NCBI RefSeq assembly: GCF_001613405.1
Contig: NZ_BDCH01000002.1
Span: 32,727 to 96,726, forward strand
Reading direction: 5' to 3'
Length of the DNA: 64,000 bases
Source: Nocardia crassostreae
GTDB taxonomy: Bacteria; Actinomycetota; Actinomycetes; Mycobacteriales; Mycobacteriaceae
The notes beneath the pieces were generated by a model that was not told the DNA's origin, ran no database searches, and was given only the letters and a program-made list of their open reading frames with translations. Each line of letters begins with the position of its first letter. The first letter of the stretch is position 1. Positions 29,720 to 38,018 of the stretch are shown piece after piece. The position numbers were made by a program, and so were the translations under genes.

Positions 29720-30154
29720 ATGAATCCGTACACGATCTTTTCCGATATCGTCGCCGGTCTCGCGCCTACCAGCAGGGTGTACGAGGACGAGGACGTGCTG
29801 GCGTTCATGGACATTCGGCCCGTGACGCCGGGGCATGTCCTGGTGATTCCCAAGACCCCCGCGCGGAGTCTGGCGGAACTCGATCCGGCGTTGGGCGGCA
29901 AGCTGTTTCAGGTGGGGCAGCGGGTGGCGTCGGCGCTGCGGGAATCCGAGGTCGGGTGCGATGGCGTGAATTTCTTCCTGGCGGACGGGGTTACCGCGGG
30001 GCAGGAGGTCTTTCACGTGCATCTGCATGTGATTCCACGCACCCCGGGGGACGGATTCGGGTTGCGGGCGCGGCCCACCTCACCGGCGCGCGCCGACCTG
30101 GATTACCTGGCGGGATCCATTTCGGGAGCTTTGGGAAGAATCGCCAATCGGTAA
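29720..30154 (+). CDS. HIT family nucleotide-binding protein (first copy)
   Basis: This 144-residue histidine-triad protein is a likely nucleoside phosphoramidase or Ap4A-type hydrolase. The active site HVHLHVIPR (H-x-H-x-H) follows a conserved AGQEVFHVH approach, and the N-terminal YTIFSDIVAG and FMDIRPVTPGHVLVIPK are classic HIT elements. I use the ATG at 29720; one seven codons upstream is possible. A second, distinct HIT gene occurs at 43079. Confidence 0.92.
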   Translation: MNPYTIFSDIVAGLAPTSRVYEDEDVLAFMDIRPVTPGHVLVIPKTPARSLAELDPALGGKLFQVGQRVASALRESEVGCDGVNFFLADGVTAGQEVFHVHLHVIPRTPGDGFGLRARPTSPARADLDYLAGSISGALGRIANR

Positions 30155-30286
30155 TAGCGAGAACGCATTACCATATCCGAACCGACTGGTTTGCCAAGGA
30201 CACGCCAATAACCGAATCTTCCTCGCGGCAGCCACCTCTCGAGTTACGTTGAAATGCGTTCTTGGTGGGCTGATGGAGGTGGGGAC

Positions 30287-31246
30287 ATGCGCAGAAGAGT
30301 CGTTGCCGCAGCGATTTTCGCAATCGCCGCAAGTTTGCTGAGCCCGGTTCCAGCGTCTCCGCCAACCGCGAGCGCCGCCCAGGTCCTCCGCGTCGACGAC
30401 CTCAGCCCCACTCGCTCGGCCCTGTTCATCGACTCCTCCGCCATGGGGCGCACCATCCAGGTCCAGGTGCTGCATCCGGCCGGTGGCGGCACCCGCCCCA
30501 GCTACTACCTGCTCGACGGGCTGGATCCGGGTGCGGGTCAGAGCACCTGGACCAATGCCACCGATGCCGAACCCTTCTTCGGCGGCAAGAACGTGAACGT
30601 GGTGCTGCCCATGGGCGGGCAGGCCAGCTACTACACCGACTGGATCGCCGACGACCCGCGCTTCGGCCGGTACAAGTGGGAAACCTTTCTGACACAAGAA
30701 CTTCCGCCGATCATCGACGGCTACTTCGCCGGTAACGGCGTCAATGCCATCGGCGGGCTGTCCATGGGCGGCACCGCGGCTTTCGTTCTCGCCGTCCGGC
30801 ATCCGAACCTGTACCGCGCCGTGGCCGGATACAGCGCCTGCCCGGACATCACGATCGCCCAGGGCGGCATGATGTTCTCCATCGCCAACCGCGGCGGCAA
30901 CCCCTTCAATATGTGGGGCGCCCCCGCGAGTCCGGCCTGGGCCGAACACAATCCGTCGGTGCTGGCCGACCGCCTGCGCGGCAAGACCCTCTACCTCTCC
31001 ACCGGAACCGGCCTGCCCGGTCCCCACGAGCTGGAGATCAAACCCCAACTGCCCGAGAACATCTTCTTCGGCGGCCCCATCGAATTCGGCGTCAATGCCT
31101 GCGTCACCGCCTTCGAACAGCGACTGCGCGAACTCGGCATCCCGGCCCGCATCGACTACAGCGCGGTGGGCACGCACTCCTGGTCCTATTGGCAGGACAC
31201 CCTGCACGAATCCTGGCCGACCATTGGCGGCGCGATCGGCGCGTGA
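30287..31246 (+). CDS. Antigen 85-like mycolyltransferase/esterase
   Basis: This 319-residue exported alpha/beta hydrolase has an arginine-start signal peptide (MRRRVVAAAIF to about residue 31, with Ala-rich cleavage region). The nucleophile elbow is GLSMGGTA, and the C-terminal histidine lies in GTHSWSYWQDTL, the antigen 85 arrangement. Family segments such as YYLLDGL and GYSACPD are present. In mycolic-acid bacteria such enzymes move mycolates between trehalose and the cell-wall arabinogalactan. GGAGG about 7 bases before the ATG supports the start. It is monocistronic, ending in a hairpin whose loop contains its stop codon. Confidence 0.9.
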   Translation: MRRRVVAAAIFAIAASLLSPVPASPPTASAAQVLRVDDLSPTRSALFIDSSAMGRTIQVQVLHPAGGGTRPSYYLLDGLDPGAGQSTWTNATDAEPFFGGKNVNVVLPMGGQASYYTDWIADDPRFGRYKWETFLTQELPPIIDGYFAGNGVNAIGGLSMGGTAAFVLAVRHPNLYRAVAGYSACPDITIAQGGMMFSIANRGGNPFNMWGAPASPAWAEHNPSVLADRLRGKTLYLSTGTGLPGPHELEIKPQLPENIFFGGPIEFGVNACVTAFEQRLRELGIPARIDYSAVGTHSWSYWQDTLHESWPTIGGAIGA

Positions 31247-31258
31247 GCGCCGATCGCG
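31231..31258. terminator. Hairpin with the stop codon in its loop
   Basis: CGCGATCGGCGC (31231-31242) pairs perfectly with GCGCCGATCGCG (31247-31258), and the 4-base loop GTGA contains the TGA stop of the mycolyltransferase. No T-run follows. It lies between two convergent reading frames and may act on both strands. Confidence 0.6.
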
Positions 31259-31270
31259 TTCCGAAGCCGA

Positions 31271-32140
31271 TCAACCGACCGCGACCGGCTCCGATTCTCT
31301 TGTGGTCGTGTCCTTCTCGCTGGACCTGCCGCGCAGCGCGAGAGCAATGAGCAATCCGGCCACCATTCCGGCGGCGGTGAGCAGCACGACGAGTCGTTCG
31401 CCGTCCGCCATCGCACCGAGGAGCGCTGGGCCCGACAGCCCCTCGAGTCCGATATCGGCGATGACGGTGAAAATGGCCAGTCCGATGGCATTTCCGAGAT
31501 TGAGCGCGGTCGAGGCGATGCCATTGGCCACACCCTGTTCGTGCGCGGGGATTCCGGTCGCCGCGGTGATCCACATGGCCGTCCATACGATGCCCTGCCC
31601 GACGCCGGAGATGATCAGTCCGGGAACCAGCGCCCAGTAACTGCTGCCCGCGCCGAATCCGAAGGCCAGTACCACCGTCCCGGGTACGGCCACGGTGAAC
31701 CCGATCAGCAGATTTCCCCGGTTGCCCCACCGCGTGGCCAGTCGCTCACCGAGCTGGGTGCCCGCGGCAATGGCCACCGAGGGCACCAGGAAGGCGAGTC
31801 CGGTCTGCAGTGCGCTGTAGCCGTGCACGCTCTGCATCAGCACCGTCAGGAAATAGGGGAGCACGCCGAAGGTCGCCATGAACAAGAAGGTGACGGTCAT
31901 GCCGACGGTGAGGCTGCGATTGCGGAAGAGCCGGAACGGCATGAGCGGATCGGCGCTGCGCCGCTCGATGACGGCGAAAGCGGTCAGCAGTATGGCGGAC
32001 GCCGCGAACGCGCCGACGATCACCGGTGCGCCCAGCCCATTTCGGGTCCTTCGACGAGTGCGAACACCAGCACCGTCGACCCGGCGGTGACGCTGAACGC
32101 GCCCGGCAGATCGAAGGCGCGCCGCTCGGTGCGGCGCGCA
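31271..32140 (-). pseudogene. Remnant of a DHA2-type MFS drug transporter
   Basis: The 250-residue frame from a GTG at 32023 encodes only the second half of a 14-helix major facilitator: the VIVGAFAASAILL helix, then ERRSADPLMPFRLFRNRSL, then about seven more helices. Just upstream, in another frame (32140-32027), lies the piece that normally precedes it, ERRAFDLPGAFSVTAGSTV through FALVEGPEMGWAH. One missing base near 32025 would rejoin them as WAHPVIVGAF. The first five or six helices are absent, because an operator and the ArsR gene lie where they should start. I infer a non-functional relic that has lost its 5' half. Confidence 0.7.
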
Positions 32141-32188
32141 TGGGTGCCCGCCTCTCTGCCTGCGGGGTTTGGACGGCGGGGCCCGCGC

Positions 32189-32224
32189 CGTCCGACTGTA
32201 CGAGATAGTTCGTACAGTCGGACG
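32189..32224. promoter_or_regulatory. Perfect 15-bp operator-like inverted repeat
   Basis: CGTCCGACTGTACGA (32189-32203) and TCGTACAGTCGGACG (32210-32224) flank a 6-base spacer, GATAGT. The sequence GATAGTTCGT, which begins in the spacer at 32204, recurs at 32255-32264, 22 bases before the ArsR start. Such length and symmetry is typical of regulator binding sites in front of efflux genes. The bound protein could be the adjacent ArsR protein or a TetR protein encoded elsewhere. Confidence 0.75.
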
Positions 32225-32285
32225 GTACTAGAACTTACGTACGATCTGTCAAGGGATAGTTCGTGAATACTGGTACATTCGAATC

Positions 32286-32627
32286 ATGGCCCTGAATCAT
32301 CCGGCCCGCGAACAGATTCGCCTCGAGCATGTGTTGTCCGCCCTGGGCAGCCCGGTTCGGCTCGGCGCGGTGCGGATCCTCGCCCGCGGCGGCGAGCGCA
32401 ACTGCTCCAGCGTGCTCAATGAACTGGAAGTGAGCGCGAAATCGACCATGACCCACCACTGGCGGGTGCTGCGCGAGGCCGGGGTTATTCGCCAAACGCC
32501 TTCCGGGCGTGAATTTTTGATCGAGTTGCGGCGCGACGATCTGGATGCCCGCTATCCGGGGCTGCTGGATGCCGTGCTGGCGGGCGCGCGCACCGAGGCC
32601 GGTGCGCCGCCGATTGCCGCGAGCTGA
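32286..32627 (+). CDS. ArsR family winged-helix regulator
   Basis: This 113-residue repressor has the ArsR core EHVLSALGSPVRLGAVRIL, recognition helix region SAKSTMTHHWRVLREAGVI and wing TPSGREFLIELRRDD. No cysteine-rich metal site of the classical ELCVCDL type is seen; the only cysteine is in RNCSSVL, so metal sensing is doubtful. It is divergent from the MFS remnant across a perfect palindrome, which suggests it once controlled that transporter and itself. Confidence 0.9.
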   Translation: MALNHPAREQIRLEHVLSALGSPVRLGAVRILARGGERNCSSVLNELEVSAKSTMTHHWRVLREAGVIRQTPSGREFLIELRRDDLDARYPGLLDAVLAGARTEAGAPPIAAS

Positions 32628-32633
32628 TTCCGA

Positions 32634-32849
32634 TCAGGTTGCGGGACGGTTGAATTCGCCGTCCTTGGCACCCGCCACGAAGGCCTTCCATTCGCCCGGT
32701 GTGAAGATCAGTACCGGGCCGTCCGGATTGCGGGAATCCCGCAATCCGACATTTCCACTGGCCAGGAAGGCGATTTCGACGCCATCGGCCTGGTCGTCAC
32801 TGCGCCGCCAGACGGCATCGGATTCGATCTCGCGGTTCTTCGCTTCCAC
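32634..32849 (-). CDS. DUF397 domain protein (orphan)
   Basis: This 71-residue DUF397 protein is read from the GTG at 32849, which has GGGAG nine bases upstream. The family core is present (VWRRSDDQADGVEIAFL, then VGLRDSRNPDGPVLIFTP and WKAFVAGAKDGEF). Unlike the copy at 19.7 kb, no XRE-DUF5753 gene adjoins it. A small cysteine-containing protein is encoded divergently 127 bp away. Its stop lies 7 bp from the ArsR stop on the other strand. Confidence 0.82.
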   Translation of the reverse strand: MEAKNREIESDAVWRRSDDQADGVEIAFLASGNVGLRDSRNPDGPVLIFTPGEWKAFVAGAKDGEFNRPAT

Positions 32850-32976
32850 TTCCGGACACTCCCTGTGCGATCGCTGCGAGGTACTGGACGGTGATGTAGA
32901 TCGCACTCATCATGCCAGTGTTTGCGAGCGGGCCGGATCGGATATTCCATTCTGTGTCAGCGGAAGGAGGTATGTG

Positions 32977-33186
32977 GTGCGCACGCCATGGTCGTCGCAG
33001 CGAGCCGCTCCCATCTCCGACAGCTGTGATGTCGTTCCCGAGCGGTTCACGGTGGAGATGGCCCACAGCATTCTGCGGATTCATCGAAGTTGCCCGACCG
33101 ACCAGTGTGCTCGGCGGAAGGCAGCGGTTTTCTTCCTCTACGATCAGCGGCAGCATTCGGCTCAGGGACGTTCGCGTCGCCGATAA
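32977..33186 (+). CDS. Small cysteine-containing protein opposite the orphan DUF397 gene
   Basis: I do not recognise this 69-residue protein. The evidence for coding is a very strong ribosome site, AAGGAGG, six bases before the GTG at 32977 (GTG at 32974 is also possible). The chain carries the motif IHRSCPTDQCARRKA, with two cysteines four residues apart beside basic residues, plus another cysteine near residue 17. That could bind a metal or DNA. Its last 25 bases overlap the end of the convergent DUF2330 gene. It is too short for a confident family call. Confidence 0.55.
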   Translation: MRTPWSSQRAAPISDSCDVVPERFTVEMAHSILRIHRSCPTDQCARRKAAVFFLYDQRQHSAQGRSRRR

Positions 33187-34202
33187 CCTGACCGCCTGAC
33201 CGCGAGCACCACTGCGGCGGCGACCACCGCGGTCGCCGCCACCAGGACGAAACCAGCTGGTACGCCGAGGAATACGACGAGTTCTGTGCGGTGCTCGGTC
33301 GGCCGGTAGTCGCCCGCGGACGATGCGGTGAAGGTGAAATCCGAGCTGATCTCGCCCGGATCGTGAATGACGATATCCATTTCCGTCAGGTAGTCGCGCC
33401 CGTTCACCGCGAGCTGCCGCAGCTCCGGTTCGGCCGGGTCGGTAATGCGCCCGGCGAAGTCGACGCTCACGAGCTGTCGGGTCGCATTCGGATCGGAACG
33501 CTGCACGCGGTGCGGGCCGAGCACATACAGCTTGACCGTCTGCGCGCTGGTGGCCGCACCGGACATCCGCATCGGATAGACCAGACTGTCGGCCGCGAAC
33601 GTCAACCGGACCGGATCCGGTGCGCCGCGCAGCGGTTCGCCGCTGCTGAGCCGCATGGCCACGAAGGACCAGCCCTCGCTGAGATAGGGCTGCATGGTGG
33701 CGGTGACCTCCGGGCGCATGGCATAGCCATTGTCGTCCAGCCACTTCTGGATGCCCGTCAGATCGCCACCGGTGAGGGTGGCGGCCTCGAGCGGGCCGAG
33801 CTGCACCCGGCTCACCACCTCCGGTGCGCCGCTGCCCGAGGTCTCGACGGCCCCGGGAGCGAGATTGTCGCCGTCCCCGGAGCTCTGGAACAGGGCCATG
33901 CCGCCGATCCCGGCCAGCACGCTCAGGTCGCCGAACCAGTCGAGATCGGTGACGACCCGGGGTTCGGTGAGTTCCCCCAGTGCGGTGAAGGTGCTTTCGT
34001 GTCCGGCGGTCACGGTCGCCGGGGCGGGTGTCGGGACGAGCAGCGCGGCATTCTCGGAAGCGCTGTCGAATCCGAGCCGCATGAGGATGGTCTCGGTGGC
34101 GCCGTCCCAGCTCACCAGCGCGGTCTCGTCGAAGACCCGCATGGACTCCCCGGCCGGTGTGGCGACGCCGCCGCACGCACACGCCGCGGCGGGCGCGACC
34201 AT
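33162..34202 (-). CDS. DUF2330 membrane protein with signal peptide displaced by a frameshift
   Basis: The 346-residue frame encodes a cell-surface protein of the DUF2330 family. It begins at MVAPAAACACGGV, just where the mature N-terminus with paired cysteines should be, runs through an extracytoplasmic domain of about 285 residues, and ends in a membrane helix (VLVAATAVVAAAVVLAV) and a basic tail. The matching signal peptide (MTARLLEVVATALGVGG) is in another frame starting at 34260 or 34272. A run of seven C residues at 34210-34216 separates the two, and removing one base would fuse them. This is either slippage, true inactivation or a sequencing error. The function of the family is unknown. 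Confidence 0.75.
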   Translation of the reverse strand: MVAPAAACACGGVATPAGESMRVFDETALVSWDGATETILMRLGFDSASENAALLVPTPAPATVTAGHESTFTALGELTEPRVVTDLDWFGDLSVLAGIGGMALFQSSGDGDNLAPGAVETSGSGAPEVVSRVQLGPLEAATLTGGDLTGIQKWLDDNGYAMRPEVTATMQPYLSEGWSFVAMRLSSGEPLRGAPDPVRLTFAADSLVYPMRMSGAATSAQTVKLYVLGPHRVQRSDPNATRQLVSVDFAGRITDPAEPELRQLAVNGRDYLTEMDIVIHDPGEISSDFTFTASSAGDYRPTEHRTELVVFLGVPAGFVLVAATAVVAAAVVLAVRRSGYRRRERP

Positions 34203-34302
34203 CCCGATTCCCCCCCACGCCGAGCGCGGTGGCGACCACCTCGAGCAGGCGTGCTGTCATGCGCAACAGCATGGCCGCCAGGGTACCCACTAACGTGGAC
34301 GC

Positions 34303-36483
34303 ATGGCTTTGGACAGTGGTAGCGCGACCTCACAATCCGGCGCGATCGTGACGGCGCCGATCGCCAAACGGGTGCCGACCGAGCGCGTGCACCACGGCGA
34401 TGTCTTCATCGATCAGTACGAGTGGCTGCGGGACAAGGAGAATTCCGAGGTCATCGCGTACTTGGAGGCCGAGAACGCCTATACCGACGCGCAGACCGAG
34501 AAGTTGCGGCCGCTGCGGGAGAAGATCTTCGAGGAGATAAAGGGCCGTACCCAGGAAACCGACCTGTCGGTGCCGACTCGCATGGGCGACTACTGGTACT
34601 ACTCGCGCAGCTTCGAAGGCAAGCAGTACGGCGTGCACTGCCGCTGCCCCATCGCGGGCAAGGACGACTGGACCCCGCCGCGTCTCGAGGTCGGCACCGC
34701 GGTCCCCGGCGAGCAGGTGCTGCTGGACTCCAACGAGCTGGCCGAGGGCCACGACTTCTTCGCGCTCGGCGCCTTCTCCATCAGCCATGCGGGCGATCTG
34801 CTGGCCTTCTCCGTCGACACCGTCGGCGATGAGCGCTACGTGCTGCGGTTCAAGAACCTCGAGACCGGCGAACTGCTGGCCGACGAGATTCCCGGCACCG
34901 CGCCCGGCGCCACCTGGTCCCTGGACGGCACGCACGTCTTCTATCAGACCGTCGACGAATCCTGGCGGCCCGATACCGTGTGGCGGCACCGGCTGGGCAC
35001 CGCCCAGGATGCCGACACCAAGGTCTTCCACGAGCCGGACGAGCGCTACTGGGTGAGCATCGGCGCGACCCGCTCGGAGAAGTATCTGGTGGTGTGGGTC
35101 GGCTCCAAGATCACCAGCGAGGGCTGGATCCTGGAGTCCGACAATCCCGAAGGCGAATTCCGGGTGCTGCTGCCCCGCCGCGAGGGCGTGGAGTACTCGG
35201 CCGAGCATGCCGTGGTCGGTGGCGAGGACCGCCTGCTCATCCTGCACAACGATGTCGTGGACGGAGTGAAGGCCGAGAACTTCGTACTGGCCGATGCCCC
35301 GGTCACGAATCCGGCCGATCAGACCATTCTCATTCCGCACCGCGACGATGTGCGGCTCGAGGATGTCGACGCCTTCTCCGACAAGCTGGTGCTGAGCTAC
35401 CGGCGGGAGGCGCTGCCGCGCGTGGCGGCCTGGCCGCTCACCGCCGACGGCTACGGCGAGCCGAAGGAGATCGACTTCGATCTCGAGCTCTTCGCCGCCG
35501 GACTGGGCTCCAATCCGGAATGGGAACAGCCCACCCTGCGCCTGGGACTGACCTCGTTCATCACCCCCATGCAGGTCTTCGACTACGTCCCCGAGACCGG
35601 TGAACTCCTGCTCCGCAAGGAACAGCCGGTGCTCGGCGGCTACAACGCCGAAGACTATGAACAGCACCGTGATTGGGCGGTCGCCGCCGACGGCACCCGC
35701 ATCCCCGTGTCGATTGTCGTCCGCAAGGACGCCAAGGGCGGGTCCGGGGGCGTCGGCTCTGCCCCGAAGCCGTTGCTGCTCTACGGTTACGGCTCCTACG
35801 AGGCCAGCATCGACCCGTCCTTCTCGGTGGCGCGGCTGTCCATGCTGGACCGCGGCATGGTCTTCGCCGTCGCCCATGTGCGCGGCGGCGGTGAGATGGG
35901 CCGCCTCTGGTACGAGCACGGCAAGACGCTCACCAAGAAGAACACCTTCACCGATTTCGTCTCCTGCGCACGGCATCTCATCGATACCGGCGTCACCACC
36001 CCCGACCGCATGATCGCCGACGGCGGCAGCGCGGGCGGCCTGCTCGTGGGCGCGGTCGCCAACCTGGCCCCCGAACTCTTCACCGGCATCCTCGCCAATG
36101 TGCCGTTCATGGACCCGCTGACCTCCATCCTGGATCCTTCTCTTCCGCTCACCGTCATCGAATGGGATGAGTGGGGTAATCCCTTGGAGGACAAGGAAGT
36201 CTACGAATACATGAAGTCCTACTCGCCGTACGAGAACGTCGAGGCCAAGGACTACCCGTCGATCCTGGCCATCACCAGCCTCAACGACACCCGCGTCCTC
36301 TACGTCGAACCCGCCAAGTGGGTCGCGGCCCTGCGCGCCACCAAGACCGGCCACTCCCAACTGCTGCTCAAGACCGAGATGTCCGCCGGTCACGGCGGTG
36401 TCAGCGGCCGCTACGAGAAGTGGAAAGAAGTAGCCTTCGAATTCGCCTGGGTCCTCGACACCGTCGGCCTCGCCGACCGGTAG
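34303..36483 (+). CDS. ptrB: Oligopeptidase B (prolyl oligopeptidase family S9A)
   Basis: This 726-residue cytoplasmic serine peptidase cuts peptides after basic residues. The N-terminal half is a beta-propeller gate and the C-terminal half an alpha/beta hydrolase. The triad is Ser576 in DGGSAGGLL, Asp662 in SLNDTRVLY and His697 in SAGHGGVSG. The start at 34303 leaves a short polar leader before PIAKRVPTERVHHGD. In M. tuberculosis H37Rv the gene is split into two frames (ptrBa/ptrBb); here it is intact. A strong terminator follows. Confidence 0.95.
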   Translation: MALDSGSATSQSGAIVTAPIAKRVPTERVHHGDVFIDQYEWLRDKENSEVIAYLEAENAYTDAQTEKLRPLREKIFEEIKGRTQETDLSVPTRMGDYWYYSRSFEGKQYGVHCRCPIAGKDDWTPPRLEVGTAVPGEQVLLDSNELAEGHDFFALGAFSISHAGDLLAFSVDTVGDERYVLRFKNLETGELLADEIPGTAPGATWSLDGTHVFYQTVDESWRPDTVWRHRLGTAQDADTKVFHEPDERYWVSIGATRSEKYLVVWVGSKITSEGWILESDNPEGEFRVLLPRREGVEYSAEHAVVGGEDRLLILHNDVVDGVKAENFVLADAPVTNPADQTILIPHRDDVRLEDVDAFSDKLVLSYRREALPRVAAWPLTADGYGEPKEIDFDLELFAAGLGSNPEWEQPTLRLGLTSFITPMQVFDYVPETGELLLRKEQPVLGGYNAEDYEQHRDWAVAADGTRIPVSIVVRKDAKGGSGGVGSAPKPLLLYGYGSYEASIDPSFSVARLSMLDRGMVFAVAHVRGGGEMGRLWYEHGKTLTKKNTFTDFVSCARHLIDTGVTTPDRMIADGGSAGGLLVGAVANLAPELFTGILANVPFMDPLTSILDPSLPLTVIEWDEWGNPLEDKEVYEYMKSYSPYENVEAKDYPSILAITSLNDTRVLYVEPAKWVAALRATKTGHSQLLLKTEMSAGHGGVSGRYEKWKEVAFEFAWVLDTVGLADR

Positions 36484-36493
36484 AAGCTAACCG

Positions 36494-36529
36494 AAAGGGC
36501 GAGCAGCATTCCGCTGCTCGCCCTTTTTT
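36494..36529 (+). terminator. Rho-independent terminator after ptrB
   Basis: GGGCGAGCAGC (36497-36507) pairs perfectly with GCTGCTCGCCC (36513-36523) around ATTCC and is followed by six T residues. It lies 13 bp after the ptrB stop and between convergent genes. Three A residues on the left give it a weaker ability to act for purB on the other strand. Confidence 0.93.
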
Positions 36530-36562
36530 CTCGTGATCAGTCGACCAATTGCGTTCTCGCGC

Positions 36563-37984
36563 TTACAGGATTGGCGACGGGGTGTAGCGGGCCGCTTCCG
36601 GGTTGGCCTCGACCAGCTTCTGGACCTGGTCGATGACCGCGGCGGTCTGGGCCTCGGCGGCGCCGATGAAGGCGGAGCGGTCCGCGAGGGCGGCGTCGAG
36701 GGCGGCGCGGTCCAGGGGCATACGGTCGTCGGCGGCCAGGCGGTCGAGCAGGTCGGGTTCGCGACCCTGCTCGCGCATGGCCAGGGCCACGGCCACGGCG
36801 TGCTCCTTGATGACCTCGTGGGCGGTTTCACGGCCGACACCGGCGCGGACGGCGGCCATGAGGATGCGGGTGGTGGCCAGGAAGGGCAGGTAGCGATTGA
36901 GTTCGCGGTCGATGACGGCCGGATAGGCGCCGAACTCGGCGAGGATGGTCAGGAAGGTCTCCATCATGCCGTCGATGGCGAAGAAGGCGTCCGGCAGCGC
37001 CACGCGGCGGACCACCGAGCAGAAGACGTCGCCCTCGTTCCACTGCGCGCCCGCGAGTTCCGCTGCCATGGAGCCGTAGCCGCGCAGCACGACCTGCAGG
37101 CCGTTGACGCGCTCGGCGGAGCGGGTGTTCATCTTGTGCGGCATGGCCGAGGAGCCGACCTGGCCGGGCTGGAAGCCCTCGGTGACCAGTTCGTGCCCGG
37201 CCATCAGGCGGATGGTCTGGGCGAAAGAGGAAGGGCCCGCGCCGATTTGGACCAGGGCGGAGAGCACGTCGTGGTCCAGCGAGCGGGGGTAGACCTGGCC
37301 GACGCTGGTGAAGACATTCTTGAAACCGAGGTGGTGGGCCACCTTCTGTTCCAGCTGCGCCAGTTTGGCGGCGTCGCCGCCGAGCAGATCGAGCATGTCC
37401 TGGGCGGTGCCCATGGGGCCCTTGATACCGCGCAGGGGATAGCGGTCGATGAGTTCGCGCAGGCGGGTGAGGGCAATGAGCAGCTCGTCCGCGGCCGAGG
37501 CGAAACGCTTGCCGAGGGTGGTGGCCTGGGCGGCCACATTGTGCGAGCGGCCCGCCATGACCAGGGACTGGTATTCGGCGGCGCGCTCGGTGAGGCGGGC
37601 GGCAATGGCGATGCCGTGCGCGTGGACATGCTCGAGCGAGAGCCGGATCTGCAGTTGCTCGACATTCTCGGTGAGATCGCGGGAGGTCATGCCCTTGTGC
37701 ACGTGCTCGTGCCCGGCCAGGGCATTGAACTCCTCGATGCGGGCCTTCACATCGTGGCGGGTGACGCGCTCGCGCTCGGCGATGGAGGCCAGATCGACCT
37801 GGTCGATGACGCGCTCGTAGTCCTCGACCACACCGGCCGGAACGTCCACCCCCAGTTCGGCCTGGGCGCGCAGCACCTCCAGCCACAGCCGCCGCTCCAG
37901 AACGATTTTGTTCTCGGGCGACCACAGGCGCACCAATTCCGGGCTGGCGTAACGGGTGGCGAGGACGTTCGGCACAAGACTCAC
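36563..37984 (-). CDS. purB: Adenylosuccinate lyase
   Basis: PurB releases fumarate in two purine steps: SAICAR to AICAR and adenylosuccinate to AMP. The 473-residue reading from the GTG at 37984 (VSLVPNVLATRYAS) matches the M. tuberculosis Rv0777 start; upstream in-frame codons are not conserved. The fumarase/aspartase signature GSSAMPHKMN is present, along with catalytic histidine regions around EHVHKGMTSRD and GRSHNVAAQ. A TetR gene ends 34 bp upstream on the same strand. Confidence 0.96.
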   Translation of the reverse strand: MSLVPNVLATRYASPELVRLWSPENKIVLERRLWLEVLRAQAELGVDVPAGVVEDYERVIDQVDLASIAERERVTRHDVKARIEEFNALAGHEHVHKGMTSRDLTENVEQLQIRLSLEHVHAHGIAIAARLTERAAEYQSLVMAGRSHNVAAQATTLGKRFASAADELLIALTRLRELIDRYPLRGIKGPMGTAQDMLDLLGGDAAKLAQLEQKVAHHLGFKNVFTSVGQVYPRSLDHDVLSALVQIGAGPSSFAQTIRLMAGHELVTEGFQPGQVGSSAMPHKMNTRSAERVNGLQVVLRGYGSMAAELAGAQWNEGDVFCSVVRRVALPDAFFAIDGMMETFLTILAEFGAYPAVIDRELNRYLPFLATTRILMAAVRAGVGRETAHEVIKEHAVAVALAMREQGREPDLLDRLAADDRMPLDRAALDAALADRSAFIGAAEAQTAAVIDQVQKLVEANPEAARYTPSPIL

Positions 37985-38018
37985 GTTTGCCCAGTTTACC
38001 GGCGGCGATTCGGTCCGC

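Noticed and set aside
32977..33186. Reading the small cysteine protein as the tail of a longer frame from 32545
   Set aside because: The longer frame runs antisense to the DUF397 gene and through arsR. The AAGGAGG site marks the internal start.
34330..36393. Open frame of 687 codons on the minus strand opposite oligopeptidase B
   Set aside because: Antisense shadow of a certain gene. Composition is Gly/His/Val/Asp-rich, with no start site and no family motif.
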